This document shows positions 37,005 to 49,055 of a DNA stretch of 64,000 nt, one piece after another. The first letter of the stretch is position 1. Every line of letters starts with the position of its first letter. A program made the translations under genes and the position numbers. A model generated the notes under the pieces. The model saw nothing but the letters and a program-made list of their open reading frames with translations. It was not told where the DNA came from and ran no database searches. Source of the DNA: Pseudomonas sp. KU43P (GTDB taxonomy: Bacteria; Pseudomonadota; Gammaproteobacteria; Pseudomonadales; Pseudomonadaceae); NCBI RefSeq assembly GCF_033095865.1, contig NZ_AP019365.1, positions 4,313,501 through 4,377,500 on the forward strand. The letters are read 5' to 3'.

Positions 37005-37793
37005 ATGACCGATGCACCCGCTGCCGTAGAGCCGGCCGAAGAGCCGCAAGCCCCGGAAAGCGCCCCACTCCCCTGGGCCGACCTTACCGTCGAACACTTC
37101 CAGCTCCTGCGCCTGGCGCCGCTGCCCACCGACCGCAACAGCGGTGCTCGGCCGCTGCGCTTCGTCGAGTTCGGCCACGCCGAGCGCCACGATAAGAACC
37201 ACAGCCTGCTGCGTATGGAGATTCGTCTGCCAGGGCAGAAGGTGCGCAAGGAACAGAACCAACTGGATGTGCGCATCGATCATGCCGAACGCCTGGTTCG
37301 CATCGGCAGCGACAGCGGCCTGCAACTGGAGCCCCTCAACCGTGGCCTCGGCCGTTTCATGATGGGCCAGGCCGTGCAGTGGCTGCAGCGCAAATGGTCG
37401 AACTACCGCGTCGAAGGCATGGCGCTGCCGAACCGGGATGCGCTGAACGAAGACACCCGCCTGCGCCGGGATCGCTTCCTGACCGCCACCGGTTTCGAGG
37501 TGGTGTATGCCGACCCGCAGCACCTGAAGGGCAGCACCGTGGAGACGACCGTCGGCCAGCTCAAGAACGGCTGGAATACCGAGAAGGTGCAACGGGTGGA
37601 CATGCTGGAAGCCGCTGGCATGTTGCAGCAGGCCGAGCAGCAGTTGCTGGAGAAGGAGGCGCAGTTGCGCGAGCGGGATGAGCGGGTGGCCAAGTACCGG
37701 CGTGAGGACAGCGGATTGCGCTTTACCATCACTTGCCTGGTTGCATTTGCGGTGTTTCAGGCGGGGTTGCTGATCTGGATCGCTACCCGCTAG
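37005..37793 (+). CDS. Hypothetical coiled-coil membrane protein
   Basis: A 262-residue protein I cannot assign. The N-terminal 200 residues are soluble. A Glu/Gln-rich coiled coil ('EQQLLEKEAQLRERDERVAKYR') is followed by one C-terminal membrane helix (about residues 242-260), as in tail-anchored proteins. 'RLRRDRFLTATGFEVVYADP' may be part of a conserved fold. It stands alone between a hydrolase gene and convergent prmB. Confidence 0.72.
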   Translation: MTDAPAAVEPAEEPQAPESAPLPWADLTVEHFQLLRLAPLPTDRNSGARPLRFVEFGHAERHDKNHSLLRMEIRLPGQKVRKEQNQLDVRIDHAERLVRIGSDSGLQLEPLNRGLGRFMMGQAVQWLQRKWSNYRVEGMALPNRDALNEDTRLRRDRFLTATGFEVVYADPQHLKGSTVETTVGQLKNGWNTEKVQRVDMLEAAGMLQQAEQQLLEKEAQLRERDERVAKYRREDSGLRFTITCLVAFAVFQAGLLIWIATR

Positions 37794-37804
37794 ACCGTGT
37801 CGCC

Positions 37805-37880
37805 TGCATCGCCGGCAAGCCGGCTCCCACATCAGATCACCGCCGACCTCGTGGGAGCCGGCTTGCCGGCGATTGAGCTG
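37805..37880. repeat. REP inverted pair 12
   Basis: TGCATCGCCGGCAAGCCGGCTCCCAC and its inverse, just 3' of the coiled-coil protein gene and the convergent prmB. Confidence 0.88.
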
Positions 37881-37902
37881 CAAGGCAGCCCCAGATTCAC
37901 CC

Positions 37903-38811
37903 TCAGACGCGAGCCTTGAACAACTCCTGATGCTGCCGGCACTGCTCGGCAGTCAGCATGAACACCCCATGCCCACCGCGCTCGAACTCCAGCCAGGTGA
38001 AATCGACCTCGGGGTACAGCGCCTCGACATGTACCTGGCTGTTGCCCACCTCGACGATCAGCAAGCCCTTCTCGCTCAGGTGCTCGGCCGCCTCGGCCAG
38101 CATCCGCCGCACCAGGTCCAGGCCGTCATTGCCGCAGGCCAGGCCCATTTCCGGCTCATGGTGATACTCCGCCGGCATGTCGCCGAAATCCTCGGCATCC
38201 ACATACGGTGGGTTGGACAGGATCAAATCGAAACGCTGCCCCGGCAGGCCGCCGAAACCATCGCCCTGCACGGTGTACACGCGCTCTTCCAGGCCATGAC
38301 GCTCGATATTCTGGTTGGCCACTTCGAGCGCCTCGAAGGACAGGTCGGCCAGCACCACTTCAGCCTCGGGGAACACTTCGGCGGCAACGATACCGATGCA
38401 ACCGGAGCCGGTGCACAGGTCGAGGATGCGCGCAGGCTCGGCGGCCAGCCAAGGCTCGAAGCGCTTCTCGATCAGCTCGCCGATCGGCGAACGAGGCACC
38501 AGCACGCGCTCGTCGACGATGAACGACATGCCGCAGAACCACGCCTCGCCCAACAGGTAGGCGGTCGGCACACGGTCTTCGATGCGGCGTTTGAGCAGGT
38601 GCTGCAGGCGTACACGCTCATCGTCCTCGAGCTGGCAGTCCAGGTAGCTGTCGGCCACCTCCCACGGCAGGTGCACGGCACCCAACACCAGCAGGCGCGC
38701 TTCGTCCCAGGCATTGTCGGCACCGTGGCCGAAGAACAGCTCGTGCTCATGGAAGCGGCTGACCGCCCAGCGGATATGGTCGCGCAACGTGCGCAGACGA
38801 GATGTGATCAC
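37903..38811 (-). CDS. prmB: Ribosomal protein L3 glutamine methyltransferase
   Basis: A 302-residue SAM-dependent enzyme that methylates the Gln side chain of ribosomal protein L3. The substrate-binding 'LSNPPYVD' (residues 197-204) and SAM site '[16 protein letters not shown]' (about 134-149) are typical of the PrmB/PrmC/HemK group, and the N-terminal '[19 protein letters not shown]' is specific to PrmB. Same direction as aroC. Confidence 0.94.
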   Translation of the reverse strand: MITSRLRTLRDHIRWAVSRFHEHELFFGHGADNAWDEARLLVLGAVHLPWEVADSYLDCQLEDDERVRLQHLLKRRIEDRVPTAYLLGEAWFCGMSFIVDERVLVPRSPIGELIEKRFEPWLAAEPARILDLCTGSGCIGIVAAEVFPEAEVVLADLSFEALEVANQNIERHGLEERVYTVQGDGFGGLPGQRFDLILSNPPYVDAEDFGDMPAEYHHEPEMGLACGNDGLDLVRRMLAEAAEHLSEKGLLIVEVGNSQVHVEALYPEVDFTWLEFERGGHGVFMLTAEQCRQHQELFKARV

Positions 38812-38990
38812 GGGGTACTCCTATTCAGACCGGACAAAAGTCTAACAGCCCTACCCGCACATTTGTTGCCGCGAATCGCCCTGCAGCTAGCCACAGGCCA
38901 GTAACCACGCCGCTTACGATGTCAACCATTCCCATTGGCGCCAAGGCAAGGGAGAATAGGTATACAAAAGCCCTACCCAAGGAGCCCTTG

Positions 38991-39581
38991 ATGTCCGTTC
39001 CAACCACGATGTTCCGCCTCACTGGCCGCGACTACCCGCCGGCCAAGCTGAGCCAAGCCAGCCTGATCATCATCGATGCGCAAAAAGAGTACCTCAGTGG
39101 CCCTCTCGCGCTGTCGGGCATGGACGAGGCCGTGGCCAACATCGCCAGGTTGCTCGACGCCGCCCGCAAGGCTGGCCGTCCGATCATCCATGTCCGCCAC
39201 CTCGGCACCGTTGGCGGCCGCTTCGACCCGCAGGGCCCGGCCGGCGAGTTCATCCCTGGCCTGGAGCCGCGCGAGGGTGAAATCGTCATCGAAAAACGCA
39301 TGCCCAACGCATTCAAGAACACCAAGCTGCACGAAACCCTGCAGGCGCTGGGTCACCTGGACCTGATCGTCTGCGGTTTCATGAGCCATTCCAGTGTCAG
39401 CACCACGGTTCGCCGGGCCAAGGACTATGGTTATCGTTGCACCCTGGTGGAAGACGGGTCGGCAACCCGCGACCTGGCACTGAAGGATCGGGTGATTCCC
39501 GCCGCGCAGATTCATGAATGCGAAATGGCCGTGATGGCCGACAACTTCGCCTGTGTCGCCCCGACCGCCAGCCTGATCTGA
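38991..39581 (+). CDS. Isochorismatase-like hydrolase with Ser at the catalytic Cys
   Basis: A 196-residue protein of the cysteine hydrolase (isochorismatase/nicotinamidase) fold. Asp29 in 'IIIDAQKEY' and Lys102 in 'VIEKRMPNAF' match the first two catalytic residues. At the third, 'CGFMSHSSVSTT', Ser135 stands where active amidohydrolases have Cys. EntB and PhzD also lack it and act on vinyl ethers, so this may be a non-amidase. ATG 38991 is preceded by AAGGAG. The gene is unlinked to any pathway here. Confidence 0.84.
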   Translation: MSVPTTMFRLTGRDYPPAKLSQASLIIIDAQKEYLSGPLALSGMDEAVANIARLLDAARKAGRPIIHVRHLGTVGGRFDPQGPAGEFIPGLEPREGEIVIEKRMPNAFKNTKLHETLQALGHLDLIVCGFMSHSSVSTTVRRAKDYGYRCTLVEDGSATRDLALKDRVIPAAQIHECEMAVMADNFACVAPTASLI

Positions 39582-39653
39582 CCGCCCGGCAGCCAGGCGG
39601 AACCCGAAGGCAGGCGGCCGGTCCAATTCCCGATGTCCACAGAGGAAATCGGA

Positions 39654-39974
39654 ATGAAGCTAAAAGGCAGTTTCGACGCCAAACGCCTGCGCCCACGCGA
39701 ACCGCGCAACTGGGGCGCTCGCCTGGCGGCTGGCCTGTCGGCCCTGCTCGCCACGCTCGGCGTGCTGCTGGCCATGGCCGGCTTCGCCGGGCTGCTCGGC
39801 AACTACACGGCCCTGGCCGAACTCAATGCCAACCGGCCGCTGGCTGCGGTGATCACGGTGGCCGGGCTGCTGCTGCTGTACTTCGGGGTGAGGTTCTGGC
39901 GGCGCAGCCGTATTCGTTTGCGTCGCGGGCGAGAGCTGAACCTGTCGCCGCACCTGATGAAAAAGCACGACTGA
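39654..39974 (+). CDS. Hypothetical two-helix membrane protein
   Basis: A 106-residue protein with two hydrophobic segments (about residues 22-47 and 61-80) and a basic tail ('FWRRSRIRLRRGREL'). It is not assignable to a family. The start at ATG 39654 has AGAGGA 8 bases upstream; an ATG seven codons earlier is possible. It follows the isochorismatase-like gene in the same direction. Confidence 0.7.
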   Translation: MKLKGSFDAKRLRPREPRNWGARLAAGLSALLATLGVLLAMAGFAGLLGNYTALAELNANRPLAAVITVAGLLLLYFGVRFWRRSRIRLRRGRELNLSPHLMKKHD

Positions 39975-39986
39975 ACAGCTTCTCTA

Positions 39987-40062
39987 GCCCTATCGCCGGC
40001 AAGCCGGTTCCCACAGGCTTTGTGGCGCACCCGTGGGAGCTGGCTTGCCGGCAATGAGGCCG
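39987..40062. repeat. REP inverted pair 13
   Basis: GCCCTATCGCCGGCAAGCCGG and its inverse with a base change (GCCGGCAATGAGGC), between two + strand genes. Confidence 0.85.
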
Positions 40063-40116
40063 GTACTGACGCCACAAGGCTGATGGCGTAAACTACGCCG
40101 CCCACGTGGAGGCAGC

Positions 40117-40677
40117 ATGCAAGACGATGATTTTTCCCTGTTCAGCGCCGAGGTGCGCGGCGTCAAGCCGATCAAGCACGATCGCGCCGATGTCGGCAAA
40201 CCCAAGGCCGACCGCAAGCAGCTGGCCGGCCTGCGCCAGGCCGCGACCGTGCGCAGTGACCAGCCGCTGGTGATCGACGGGCTGTCCGACCAGTTCGTCA
40301 TCGACGTCGGCGCCGAAGACGAGCTGATGTGGCGCCGCGACGGCGTGCAGGAAACCCAGATCCGCAAGCTCAAGCTCGGCCAGATCGCCTTCGAAGGCAG
40401 CCTCGACCTTCACGGCATGAGCGTGGAAAAAGCCCGCGAGACCCTGTGGGACTTCATCGCCGAGGCCACCAAGCTGGAAGTGCGCTGCGTGCGCGTGACC
40501 CACGGCAAGGCGGCACGCCTGGACGGCAAGCGGCCGATGATCAAGAGCCACGTCAACACCTGGCTGCGCCAGCACCCCCAAGTGCTAGGCTTTACCTCCT
40601 GCCAGGCCCGCCACGGCGGCACCGGGGCGGTGTATGTAATGCTCAAGCGAACCATGATGGAAGGCCGCGACGAGTAA
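40117..40677 (+). CDS. Smr-domain (SmrA-like) nuclease
   Basis: A 186-residue protein with a C-terminal Smr domain. 'SLDLHGMSVEKARETL' carries the conserved DLHG motif, 'RCVRVTHGKAAR' the His and 'RHGGTGAVYVMLKR' the C-terminal element, all seen in Smr endonucleases that nick DNA or act on RNA at ribosome collisions. The N-terminal 80 residues are a charged linker. It is followed by folE after 70 bases. Confidence 0.88.
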   Translation: MQDDDFSLFSAEVRGVKPIKHDRADVGKPKADRKQLAGLRQAATVRSDQPLVIDGLSDQFVIDVGAEDELMWRRDGVQETQIRKLKLGQIAFEGSLDLHGMSVEKARETLWDFIAEATKLEVRCVRVTHGKAARLDGKRPMIKSHVNTWLRQHPQVLGFTSCQARHGGTGAVYVMLKRTMMEGRDE

Positions 40678-40747
40678 CGCCACGCTTGCAGCGTAGGCTT
40701 TGCCGCCGTACCCTTCGTTTTTGCGATTTTTTCCCACAGGTAGATCC

Positions 40748-41293
40748 ATGTCCCTGGAACAGAACTATACCGAGATCCTCAGCCAACTCGGCGAGGACGT
40801 CTCCCGTGAGGGCCTGCTCGACACGCCCAAGCGGGCTGCAAAGGCCATGAAGTACCTTTGCCGCGGTTATGAGCAGACGCTGGAAGAAGTCACCAACGGC
40901 GCCCTGTTCACCTCCGACAACAGCGAAATGGTGCTGGTCCGGGACATCGAGCTGTACTCGATGTGCGAACACCACATGCTGCCCTTCATCGGCAAGGCCC
41001 ACGTGGCCTACCTGCCCAAGGGCAAGGTGCTGGGCCTGTCGAAGGTCGCACGAATCGTCGACATGTATGCCCGCCGCCTGCAGATCCAGGAAAACCTCAG
41101 CCGCCAGATCGCCGAGGCCGTGCAGCAGGTCACCGGCGCTGCCGGTGTGGCAGTGGTCATCGAAGCCAAGCACATGTGCATGATGATGCGCGGTGTCGAG
41201 AAGCAGAACTCGACCATGCTCACCTCGGTGATGCTCGGCGAGTTCCGCGAAAACGCCGCCACCCGCAGCGAGTTCCTCAGCCTGATCAAGTGA
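40748..41293 (+). CDS. folE: GTP cyclohydrolase I
   Basis: A 181-residue enzyme that converts GTP to dihydroneopterin triphosphate, the first step of folate synthesis. '[19 protein letters not shown]' holds the zinc Cys and the two active-site His. '[16 protein letters not shown]' is the C-terminal signature. ATG 40748. The length is normal for the compact bacterial form; pseudomonads usually have several folE copies. A terminator follows. Confidence 0.95.
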   Translation: MSLEQNYTEILSQLGEDVSREGLLDTPKRAAKAMKYLCRGYEQTLEEVTNGALFTSDNSEMVLVRDIELYSMCEHHMLPFIGKAHVAYLPKGKVLGLSKVARIVDMYARRLQIQENLSRQIAEAVQQVTGAAGVAVVIEAKHMCMMMRGVEKQNSTMLTSVMLGEFRENAATRSEFLSLIK

Positions 41294-41306
41294 TCGGCGC
41301 GTGACC

Positions 41307-41339
41307 CGAGCCGACCCTGTGGGGTCGGCTTTTTCTTTT
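41307..41339 (+). terminator. Terminator of folE
   Basis: The stem AGCCGACCC/GGGTCGGCT with a TGTG loop is followed by TTTTTCTTTT, 14 bases past the folE stop. The next gene starts 13 bases after it. Confidence 0.85.
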
Positions 41340-41351
41340 CAGGAGTTGCCC

Positions 41352-41723
41352 ATGATCGTCAAAGCCTTGCGGGTCGGCCTCGGCCAGCTCATCGTATTCG
41401 GCGACTGGATCAGCCGCCCGGCCAAGCGCAAGCGCGATGCCACGGCCCAGGCCCACGTCGCGCAACAGGCCAAGGGCCTTGCGCTGTACCAGTTCCATGC
41501 GTGCCCATTCTGCGTCAAGACCCGCCGCACCCTGCACCGGTTGAACGTGCCGGTGGCGCTGCGCGATGCCAAGAATGACGAGGTGCACCGCCAGGCGCTG
41601 CTCGAAGGTGGCGGGCGAGTGAAAGTGCCGTGCCTGCGCATCGAAGAGGCAGGCCAGGTGACCTGGATGTATGAGTCCAAGGCCATCATTGCCTACCTGG
41701 ACAAGCGGTTCGCGTCGGTCTGA
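41352..41723 (+). CDS. Glutaredoxin-family protein
   Basis: A 123-residue protein. A hydrophobic/basic N-terminal extension (about residues 1-40) is followed by a glutaredoxin fold with the redox site 'CPFC' ('FHACPFCVKTRR'). 'KVPCLRIEEAGQVTWMYES' gives the cis-Pro and glutathione site. AGGAG lies seven bases upstream of ATG 41352. It may be attached to the membrane through its N-terminus. A REP pair follows. Confidence 0.84.
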   Translation: MIVKALRVGLGQLIVFGDWISRPAKRKRDATAQAHVAQQAKGLALYQFHACPFCVKTRRTLHRLNVPVALRDAKNDEVHRQALLEGGGRVKVPCLRIEEAGQVTWMYESKAIIAYLDKRFASV

Positions 41724-41732
41724 TACATCGCG

Positions 41733-41830
41733 TCGGCCTCATCGCCGGCAAGCCGGCTCCCACAAGTACGCCACCAAGCCTGAGAGCGGTGGGTTACCTG
41801 TGGGAGCCGGCTTGCCGGCGATGAGGCCGG
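41733..41830. repeat. REP inverted pair 14
   Basis: GTCGGCCTCATCGCCGGCAAGCC and its inverse (GCCGGCGATGAGGCCGG), between the convergent glutaredoxin and GST genes. Confidence 0.9.
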
Positions 41831-41837
41831 TACAGTC

Positions 41838-42440
41838 TCAGTCCACCATCGGCACATGCCGCGGATGGCTAGCCACCCTGGCCAGCCAGGCCCGCACCGC
41901 CGGATAATCCGCCAGCTCGAACCCACCCTGATGCGCCACATGGGTGTACGCATACAGCGCCACATCGGCAATCGAATACTGGTCGCCCACCAGGTACGGC
42001 GTCATCTGCAACTGCCGCTCCATCACCCTCAGCGCCTTGTACCCGCCCTTGTGCAGCTTGCGGTACTCCTCCACACGCTCGTCCGGCAGGCCCAGGTAGA
42101 ACTGGATGAACCGCGCCACGGCAATGTACGGCTCATGGCTGTACTGCTCGAAGAACTGCCACTGCAGCACCTGGGTCCGCAAGCGCGGCTCGCTGGGCAG
42201 GAACTCGCTGCCATCGGCCAGGAAGTTGAGGATGGCGTTGGACTCCCACAGGCACGTGCCGTCCTCGAGCTGCAGCACCGGCACCTTGCCGTTGGGGTTC
42301 ATGGCCAGGAACTCGGGCGTTTCGGTCTCGCCCTTGAGAATGTCCACCGGGTGCCACTCGTACGGCCGGTCCAGCAGGCTCAGCATCAGCTTGACCTTGT
42401 AGCAGTTGCCGGACTGGTAATCGCCATAGACCTTGTACAT
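41838..42440 (-). CDS. Glutathione S-transferase family protein
   Basis: A 200-residue cytosolic GST. The thioredoxin-like N-terminus holds 'YQSGNCYKVKLML' at the active-site position (Ser or Cys rather than Tyr), 'GKVPVLQLEDG' the cis-Pro and 'WESNAIL' the glutathione-binding Glu-Ser. The C-terminal helical domain runs from about 85. It conjugates or de-conjugates glutathione; the substrate is not known. Divergent from benE. Confidence 0.9.
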   Translation of the reverse strand: MYKVYGDYQSGNCYKVKLMLSLLDRPYEWHPVDILKGETETPEFLAMNPNGKVPVLQLEDGTCLWESNAILNFLADGSEFLPSEPRLRTQVLQWQFFEQYSHEPYIAVARFIQFYLGLPDERVEEYRKLHKGGYKALRVMERQLQMTPYLVGDQYSIADVALYAYTHVAHQGGFELADYPAVRAWLARVASHPRHVPMVD

Positions 42441-42584
42441 GCCCCTCCCCTCCCATGCAGTTGCGCGTCAGGGCCCAATAGTTGGCGACTGTACGGCTAA
42501 AAGCAATGCCCGCTGTATGACAAGGATCACGTGTGCCCGCGTTAGTCTGAAAAAACTGCTTACACATGGACAAGGACTCATCCC

Positions 42585-43775
42585 ATGACCGATGCCACCT
42601 CCGCACGCCTGCGGCCCCTGGCAGACAGCTCCCCGTCGGCGGTGGTCGCCGGCTTCATCGCCATGCTCACCGGCTATACCAGCTCACTGGTGCTGATGTT
42701 CCAGGCCGGCCAGGCAGCGGGCCTGACCAGCGCCCAAATCTCATCCTGGATCTGGGCGCTGTCGATCGGCATGGCGGTGGGCAGCATCGGCCTGTCGTTG
42801 CGCTACCGCACGCCGATCACCATCGCCTGGTCGACACCTGGCGCGGCGCTGCTGATCACCAGCCTGGGCGGGGTCAGCTACCCCGAAGCCATCGGCGCCT
42901 ACATTACCTGCGCGATACTGGTACTCATCTGCGGCCTGACCGGCAGCTTCGAGCGCCTGGTCAAACGTATTCCCGCGTCACTGGCGTCGGCCTTGCTGGC
43001 CGGCATCCTGTTCAAGATCGGCAGCGAGATCTTCGTCGCCGCGCAGCACCGCACGCTGCTGGTGCTGGGGATGTTCTTCAGCTACCTGCTGGTCAAGCGC
43101 CTGTCGCCCCGTTACTGCGTGCTGGCCGCATTGCTGGTGGGCACGGCGCTGTCCGGCACACTGGGCCTGCTGGACTTCAGCGGTTTCAGGCTGGAAGTGG
43201 CAACGCCGGTGTGGACCACACCGAGTTTCTCTCTTGCGGCGACCATCAGTATCGGTATCCCTTTGTTCGTGGTAGCCATGACCTCGCAGAACATGCCAGG
43301 GGTGGCGGTGCTGCGCGCAGATGGTTACCAGGTACCAGCCTCACCGCTGATCTCGGCCACCGGGTTTGCTTCACTGCTGCTGGCGCCTTTCGGCTCGCAC
43401 GGGGTCAACCTGGCGGCGATCAGCGCGGCCATCTGCACCGGGCCGCATGCCCATGAAGACCCGAGCAAGCGTTACACCGCGGCCGTGTGGTGCGGGATTT
43501 TCTACGGGATTGCCGGGGTGTTCGGGGCGACGCTGGCGGCATTGTTCGCGGCATTGCCGAAGGAGTTGGTGCTGTCGATTGCCGCACTGGCGCTGTTCGG
43601 CTCGATCATGAATGGGCTGACAGTGGCCATGGGCGAGGCGCGCGAGCGAGAGGCGGCGCTGATTACCTTCATGGTGACGGCATCGGGGTTTACCCTGTTC
43701 TCGATCGGGTCGGCGTTCTGGGGGATTGTGGCAGGAGTTCTGAGCCTGTTGATTCTCAGCCCGCGCAGGGCCTGA
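42585..43775 (+). CDS. benE: BenE-family transporter
   Basis: A 396-residue inner-membrane carrier of the BenE family, a benzoate/H+ symporter in Acinetobacter and Pseudomonas. About 12 hydrophobic segments are present. 'SSPSAVVAGFIAMLTGYTSS' near the N-terminus and 'FLVVAMTSQNMPGVAVLRADGY'-like sequence near residue 235 (quoted in part) are characteristic. No ben catabolic genes are adjacent, so substrate could be another aromatic acid. GST divergent. Confidence 0.88.
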   Translation: MTDATSARLRPLADSSPSAVVAGFIAMLTGYTSSLVLMFQAGQAAGLTSAQISSWIWALSIGMAVGSIGLSLRYRTPITIAWSTPGAALLITSLGGVSYPEAIGAYITCAILVLICGLTGSFERLVKRIPASLASALLAGILFKIGSEIFVAAQHRTLLVLGMFFSYLLVKRLSPRYCVLAALLVGTALSGTLGLLDFSGFRLEVATPVWTTPSFSLAATISIGIPLFVVAMTSQNMPGVAVLRADGYQVPASPLISATGFASLLLAPFGSHGVNLAAISAAICTGPHAHEDPSKRYTAAVWCGIFYGIAGVFGATLAALFAALPKELVLSIAALALFGSIMNGLTVAMGEAREREAALITFMVTASGFTLFSIGSAFWGIVAGVLSLLILSPRRA

Positions 43776-43792
43776 CCGCAGGGTTGACTGTA

Positions 43793-43872
43793 CCGGCCCT
43801 ATCGCCGGCAAGCCGGCTGGCACAAGGGCGATGGATCCGTTGTGGGAGCCGGCTTGCCGGCGATAGGGCCGA
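43793..43872. repeat. REP inverted pair 15
   Basis: CCGGCCCTATCGCCGGCAAGCC and its inverse (CGATAGGGCC), between convergent benE and the chemoreceptor gene. Confidence 0.9.
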
Positions 43873-43880
43873 TGCAGCGA

Positions 43881-45821
43881 TCACAAACGGAAATGCCCCA
43901 CCATCCCCTTCAGGTCGCTGCCCAACTGCGCCAGCTCGATACTGGACCGCGCATTGTCCTGCATAGCCAACGCCGCCTGATCGGCACTCCCACGAATCTG
44001 CGTGACACTGCGGCTGATCTCTTCAGCCACCGAACTCTGCTGTTCGGCAGCCGCGGCAATCTGCTGGTTCATCTGCTGAATCAACGACACCGCCGCCGCA
44101 ATGCTGCCCAAGGCACTTTCGGTGTGCAGCGCGTCAGCCACGGCCAGGCGCACCAGCTCGGCACTGCCGCGTATCTGCGACACCGACTGCTGGGCGTTGC
44201 CGCGCAGGCTAGCAACCAGCCGCTCGATCTCCTCGGTCGATTGCCGTGTGCGCCGGGCCAGGGCCCGCACCTCGTCGGCCACCACCGCAAAGCCACGCCC
44301 TTGCTCGCCCGCCCGCGCCGCTTCGATTGCCGCGTTGAGCGCCAGCAGGTTGGTCTGTTCGGCCACGCTTTTGATCACGGCCAATACATCGCCGATGGTA
44401 TGGATTTCGGCACTCAGGCTGTCGATGCCGGCACTGGCGGTTTCCGCCGCCGCCGCCAGTTGCTCGATGCGCTGCATGCTTTGACGCAGCACCTGCTGGC
44501 CGGAATCGACCTTGGCATCGGCAGCCTGGGCGGCCAGCGCTGCCTCTTCGGCATTGCGCGCCACATCGTGCACGGTGGCTGTCATCTGTTGCATGGCAGT
44601 GGCCACCTGCTCGGTCTCTTCCTTCTGGCTGCCCACTTCGCGGTTGGTCTGCTCGGTGACCGCCGAAAGCGCCTGGGCGCTGCCTGCCAGTTGCTCGATA
44701 CCCTGCTGCAAACCACTGACGATGCCCGACAGGCCAGCGGCCATGTGCTGCATGGCCTGCAGCAACTGGCCGACTTCATCATTACGCGCCGCCTCAGGCT
44801 CCAGCCCCAATTCCCCGCCAGCAATGCGCTGGGCCCGAGCGATCACACGCTTGAGCGGGCCGACCACCGCGCGGGTGATCAACCAGCCGGCCAGCACGCC
44901 CACCAGCAGTGCCAGGCCGGTCGCCGCAGCGATGGCCATGGCATTGCGGGTCAGCTCGCCTTGCATTACTTGCTCTTGGCCAACGTAGGCTTGCTCGACC
45001 CGCCGAGTGACCTGCTCGGCACTGGCCTGCAACTGCGCCTTGAGGCCTTGCTCCTTGCCCAGCAGGTCGGTGTATTCGTTGAGCTTGTCGGAGAAACTGG
45101 CGATGTGCCCGGCTACCTCGCCCAACACACCCTGATAACCGGCATCGGCAACGCTCGCCTTGAGCTGATCGACCAAGGCGGCAGCCTCGACTGTCTGGGC
45201 GATACGCCCCTGGCTGGCGTCCGCCTCGCCCTTGCGGCTCTGCTCCAGGCGCACCCGAGCCTGGTCCATGGCCTGCAGCATCAGCCGCGACACCTGCGCC
45301 ACCTGCGCGGACTGTTCGAGAAATTCACTGCCTTGCTGGCCCTGGGACTGCTTGAGGGTGTAGGCGCCATCATCGGCCAAGCCCGCCTGCATCACATCGA
45401 GGTTGTTGGCCACGCTGGACACCGACCAACTGGCCATGTCCAGCGCCAGCTCCTTGGCCTGCACCACCTCGACGAAGGCGTCGAATGCCTGGCCATAAGC
45501 CCCCAGCTCAGCTTCGGCGTCGGCCAGCGCCGGCATGCTACGGACACGCTCGCCCAAGTTGCGCAAGCCGCTGCGCAAGGCCTCGGCCTCTTCGCTGTCG
45601 GAGCGCAAGGCGAAGGCCTGCTCGTGCTGGCGCAAGCGCAAAAGATCGGTGTTGAACTGGCCCAGTTCGCGCAGGCTGTCGAAGCGCTGGCCGACACCGT
45701 GCAAGGCGGCGATGCCGATGGCCGCCACTGCCAGGGTCAGCAGCAATACCAGGGCAAAACCCAGGCCCATCTTGCGGGCCATGCCCAGGTTGGCCAGAAC
45801 ACCGTGCCTGCTCGCCGCCAT
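43881..45821 (-). CDS. Methyl-accepting chemotaxis protein
   Basis: A 646-residue chemoreceptor. A transmembrane helix at residues 15-40 is followed by a long periplasmic all-helical domain of about 260 residues, probably the HBM (helical bimodular) type of McpS-like receptors, which bind organic acids. A second helix ('[13 protein letters not shown]') leads to HAMP. The cytoplasmic hairpin tip contains '[20 protein letters not shown]'. There is no C-terminal pentapeptide ('GHFRL' at the end). The ligand is unknown. Confidence 0.9.
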   Translation of the reverse strand: MAASRHGVLANLGMARKMGLGFALVLLLTLAVAAIGIAALHGVGQRFDSLRELGQFNTDLLRLRQHEQAFALRSDSEEAEALRSGLRNLGERVRSMPALADAEAELGAYGQAFDAFVEVVQAKELALDMASWSVSSVANNLDVMQAGLADDGAYTLKQSQGQQGSEFLEQSAQVAQVSRLMLQAMDQARVRLEQSRKGEADASQGRIAQTVEAAALVDQLKASVADAGYQGVLGEVAGHIASFSDKLNEYTDLLGKEQGLKAQLQASAEQVTRRVEQAYVGQEQVMQGELTRNAMAIAAATGLALLVGVLAGWLITRAVVGPLKRVIARAQRIAGGELGLEPEAARNDEVGQLLQAMQHMAAGLSGIVSGLQQGIEQLAGSAQALSAVTEQTNREVGSQKEETEQVATAMQQMTATVHDVARNAEEAALAAQAADAKVDSGQQVLRQSMQRIEQLAAAAETASAGIDSLSAEIHTIGDVLAVIKSVAEQTNLLALNAAIEAARAGEQGRGFAVVADEVRALARRTRQSTEEIERLVASLRGNAQQSVSQIRGSAELVRLAVADALHTESALGSIAAAVSLIQQMNQQIAAAAEQQSSVAEEISRSVTQIRGSADQAALAMQDNARSSIELAQLGSDLKGMVGHFRL

Positions 45822-46035
45822 CGCCGATCCCCCTTCACCTTGTCAGGTTTTCCCGAGGGCCAAGCGTGGCAACCTTGCCGCCCCACGCACAAGCGTTTGA
45901 CGCCACAATAGTGTCAAATCGCTATGTACGTGTCGTTTTCAGCGTGCTGAAGGTCGCCCTGCATGCTGAAGCAAGGCTTGGGCACGGGTGTCCTGCCTGT
46001 TAGCGACATTGATCCGCAGCCCGTCACCGGATCAC

Positions 46036-46797
46036 TCAGATTGCGGTAGCCCCGCCATCCACCGTCAGGCTATGCCCGGTGGTGAACGCCGCACCGTCGC
46101 TGCACAGGTAGAGTACGGCACTGGCAATCTCCTCGACCTTACCGATGCGCCCGACCGGGTGCATGGCGGCGGCGAACTCGGCCTTGCGCGGGTCGGCCTC
46201 ATAGGCGCGGCGGAACATGTCGGTATCGATCACCGCCGGGCACACGGCATTCACCCGGATACCCTTCTTGGCATACTCGATAGCCGCCGACTTGGTCAGG
46301 CCAATCACCGCATGCTTGGAGGCGCTGTAGATGCTCATCTTCGGCGCCGCACCCAAGCCAGCTACCGACGCGGTGTTGACGATCGCCCCGCCACCTTGCG
46401 CCAACAGCAGCGGCAACTGGTACTTCATGCACAGCCACACGCCTTTGACGTTGACCCCCATGATGGCATCGAACTCTGCCTCGCTGCCCTCGGCCAGACG
46501 GCCCTGTTCGATCTCGATACCGGCGTTGTTATAGGCGTAGTCCAGGCGGCCGTAGGCCTGGATGGCCCGCTCATGCAAATGGCGCACGTCGGCGTCCTTG
46601 GTCACATCGCACGCCACGAACAGCGCCTCGCCGCCCGCCGCAAGGATTTGCGCCACCGTTGCCTCGCCGCCCGCCGGGTCGAGGTCGGCCACCACCACCT
46701 TCAGCCCCTCGCGGGCAAAGGCCAGCGCCGTTGCACGGCCAATACCTGCCCCGCCACCGGTGACCAGGGCTACCTGGCCGGAAAAGGTCATGCTCAT
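46036..46797 (-). CDS. Short-chain dehydrogenase/reductase
   Basis: A 253-residue SDR with cofactor motif 'TGGGAGIGRATALAFAREG' (residues 13-31), 'NNAGI', and catalytic 'SIYSASKHAVIG'. It resembles glucose/ribitol-type and 2,5-dichloro-cyclohexadienediol-type dehydrogenases; the substrate is unknown. ATG 46797 has GGGAG upstream, with a second ATG two codons later. It stands alone, divergent from the MDR oxidoreductase. Confidence 0.87.
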   Translation of the reverse strand: MSMTFSGQVALVTGGGAGIGRATALAFAREGLKVVVADLDPAGGEATVAQILAAGGEALFVACDVTKDADVRHLHERAIQAYGRLDYAYNNAGIEIEQGRLAEGSEAEFDAIMGVNVKGVWLCMKYQLPLLLAQGGGAIVNTASVAGLGAAPKMSIYSASKHAVIGLTKSAAIEYAKKGIRVNAVCPAVIDTDMFRRAYEADPRKAEFAAAMHPVGRIGKVEEIASAVLYLCSDGAAFTTGHSLTVDGGATAI

Positions 46798-46967
46798 GGG
46801 TTGCTCCCGATCTTGAAATATCGGCCATGAGTCTAGTCAGCCCACCACCCGGCTGGGCAGCATCATCAGGGCAACGGTTGGGCTACCATGCTTACCAGTG
46901 ATTTTGCGGACCCGTTTGCATCAGCACGTTAAATTGACCGCTCCGCCTACTGCGAAAAGGACCTGCC

Positions 46968-49000
<2,033 letters not shown>

Positions 49001-49010
49001 AGGACGGAAT

Positions 49011-49047
49011 AAAAAAAATGGGGCTGCATTGCAGCCCCATTTTTTTG
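49011..49047. terminator. Bidirectional terminator between kdsA and pyrF
   Basis: AAAAAAAATGGGGCTGCA/TGCAGCCCCATTTTTTT is a perfect hairpin with A and T tracts on both sides. It serves both convergent genes. Confidence 0.92.
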
Positions 49048-49055
49048 GGGGTGAT

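Noticed and set aside
43842..45911. A 689-codon open frame on the + strand
   Set aside because: Antisense to the chemoreceptor gene, with repetitive Leu/His/Gln composition and no family match.
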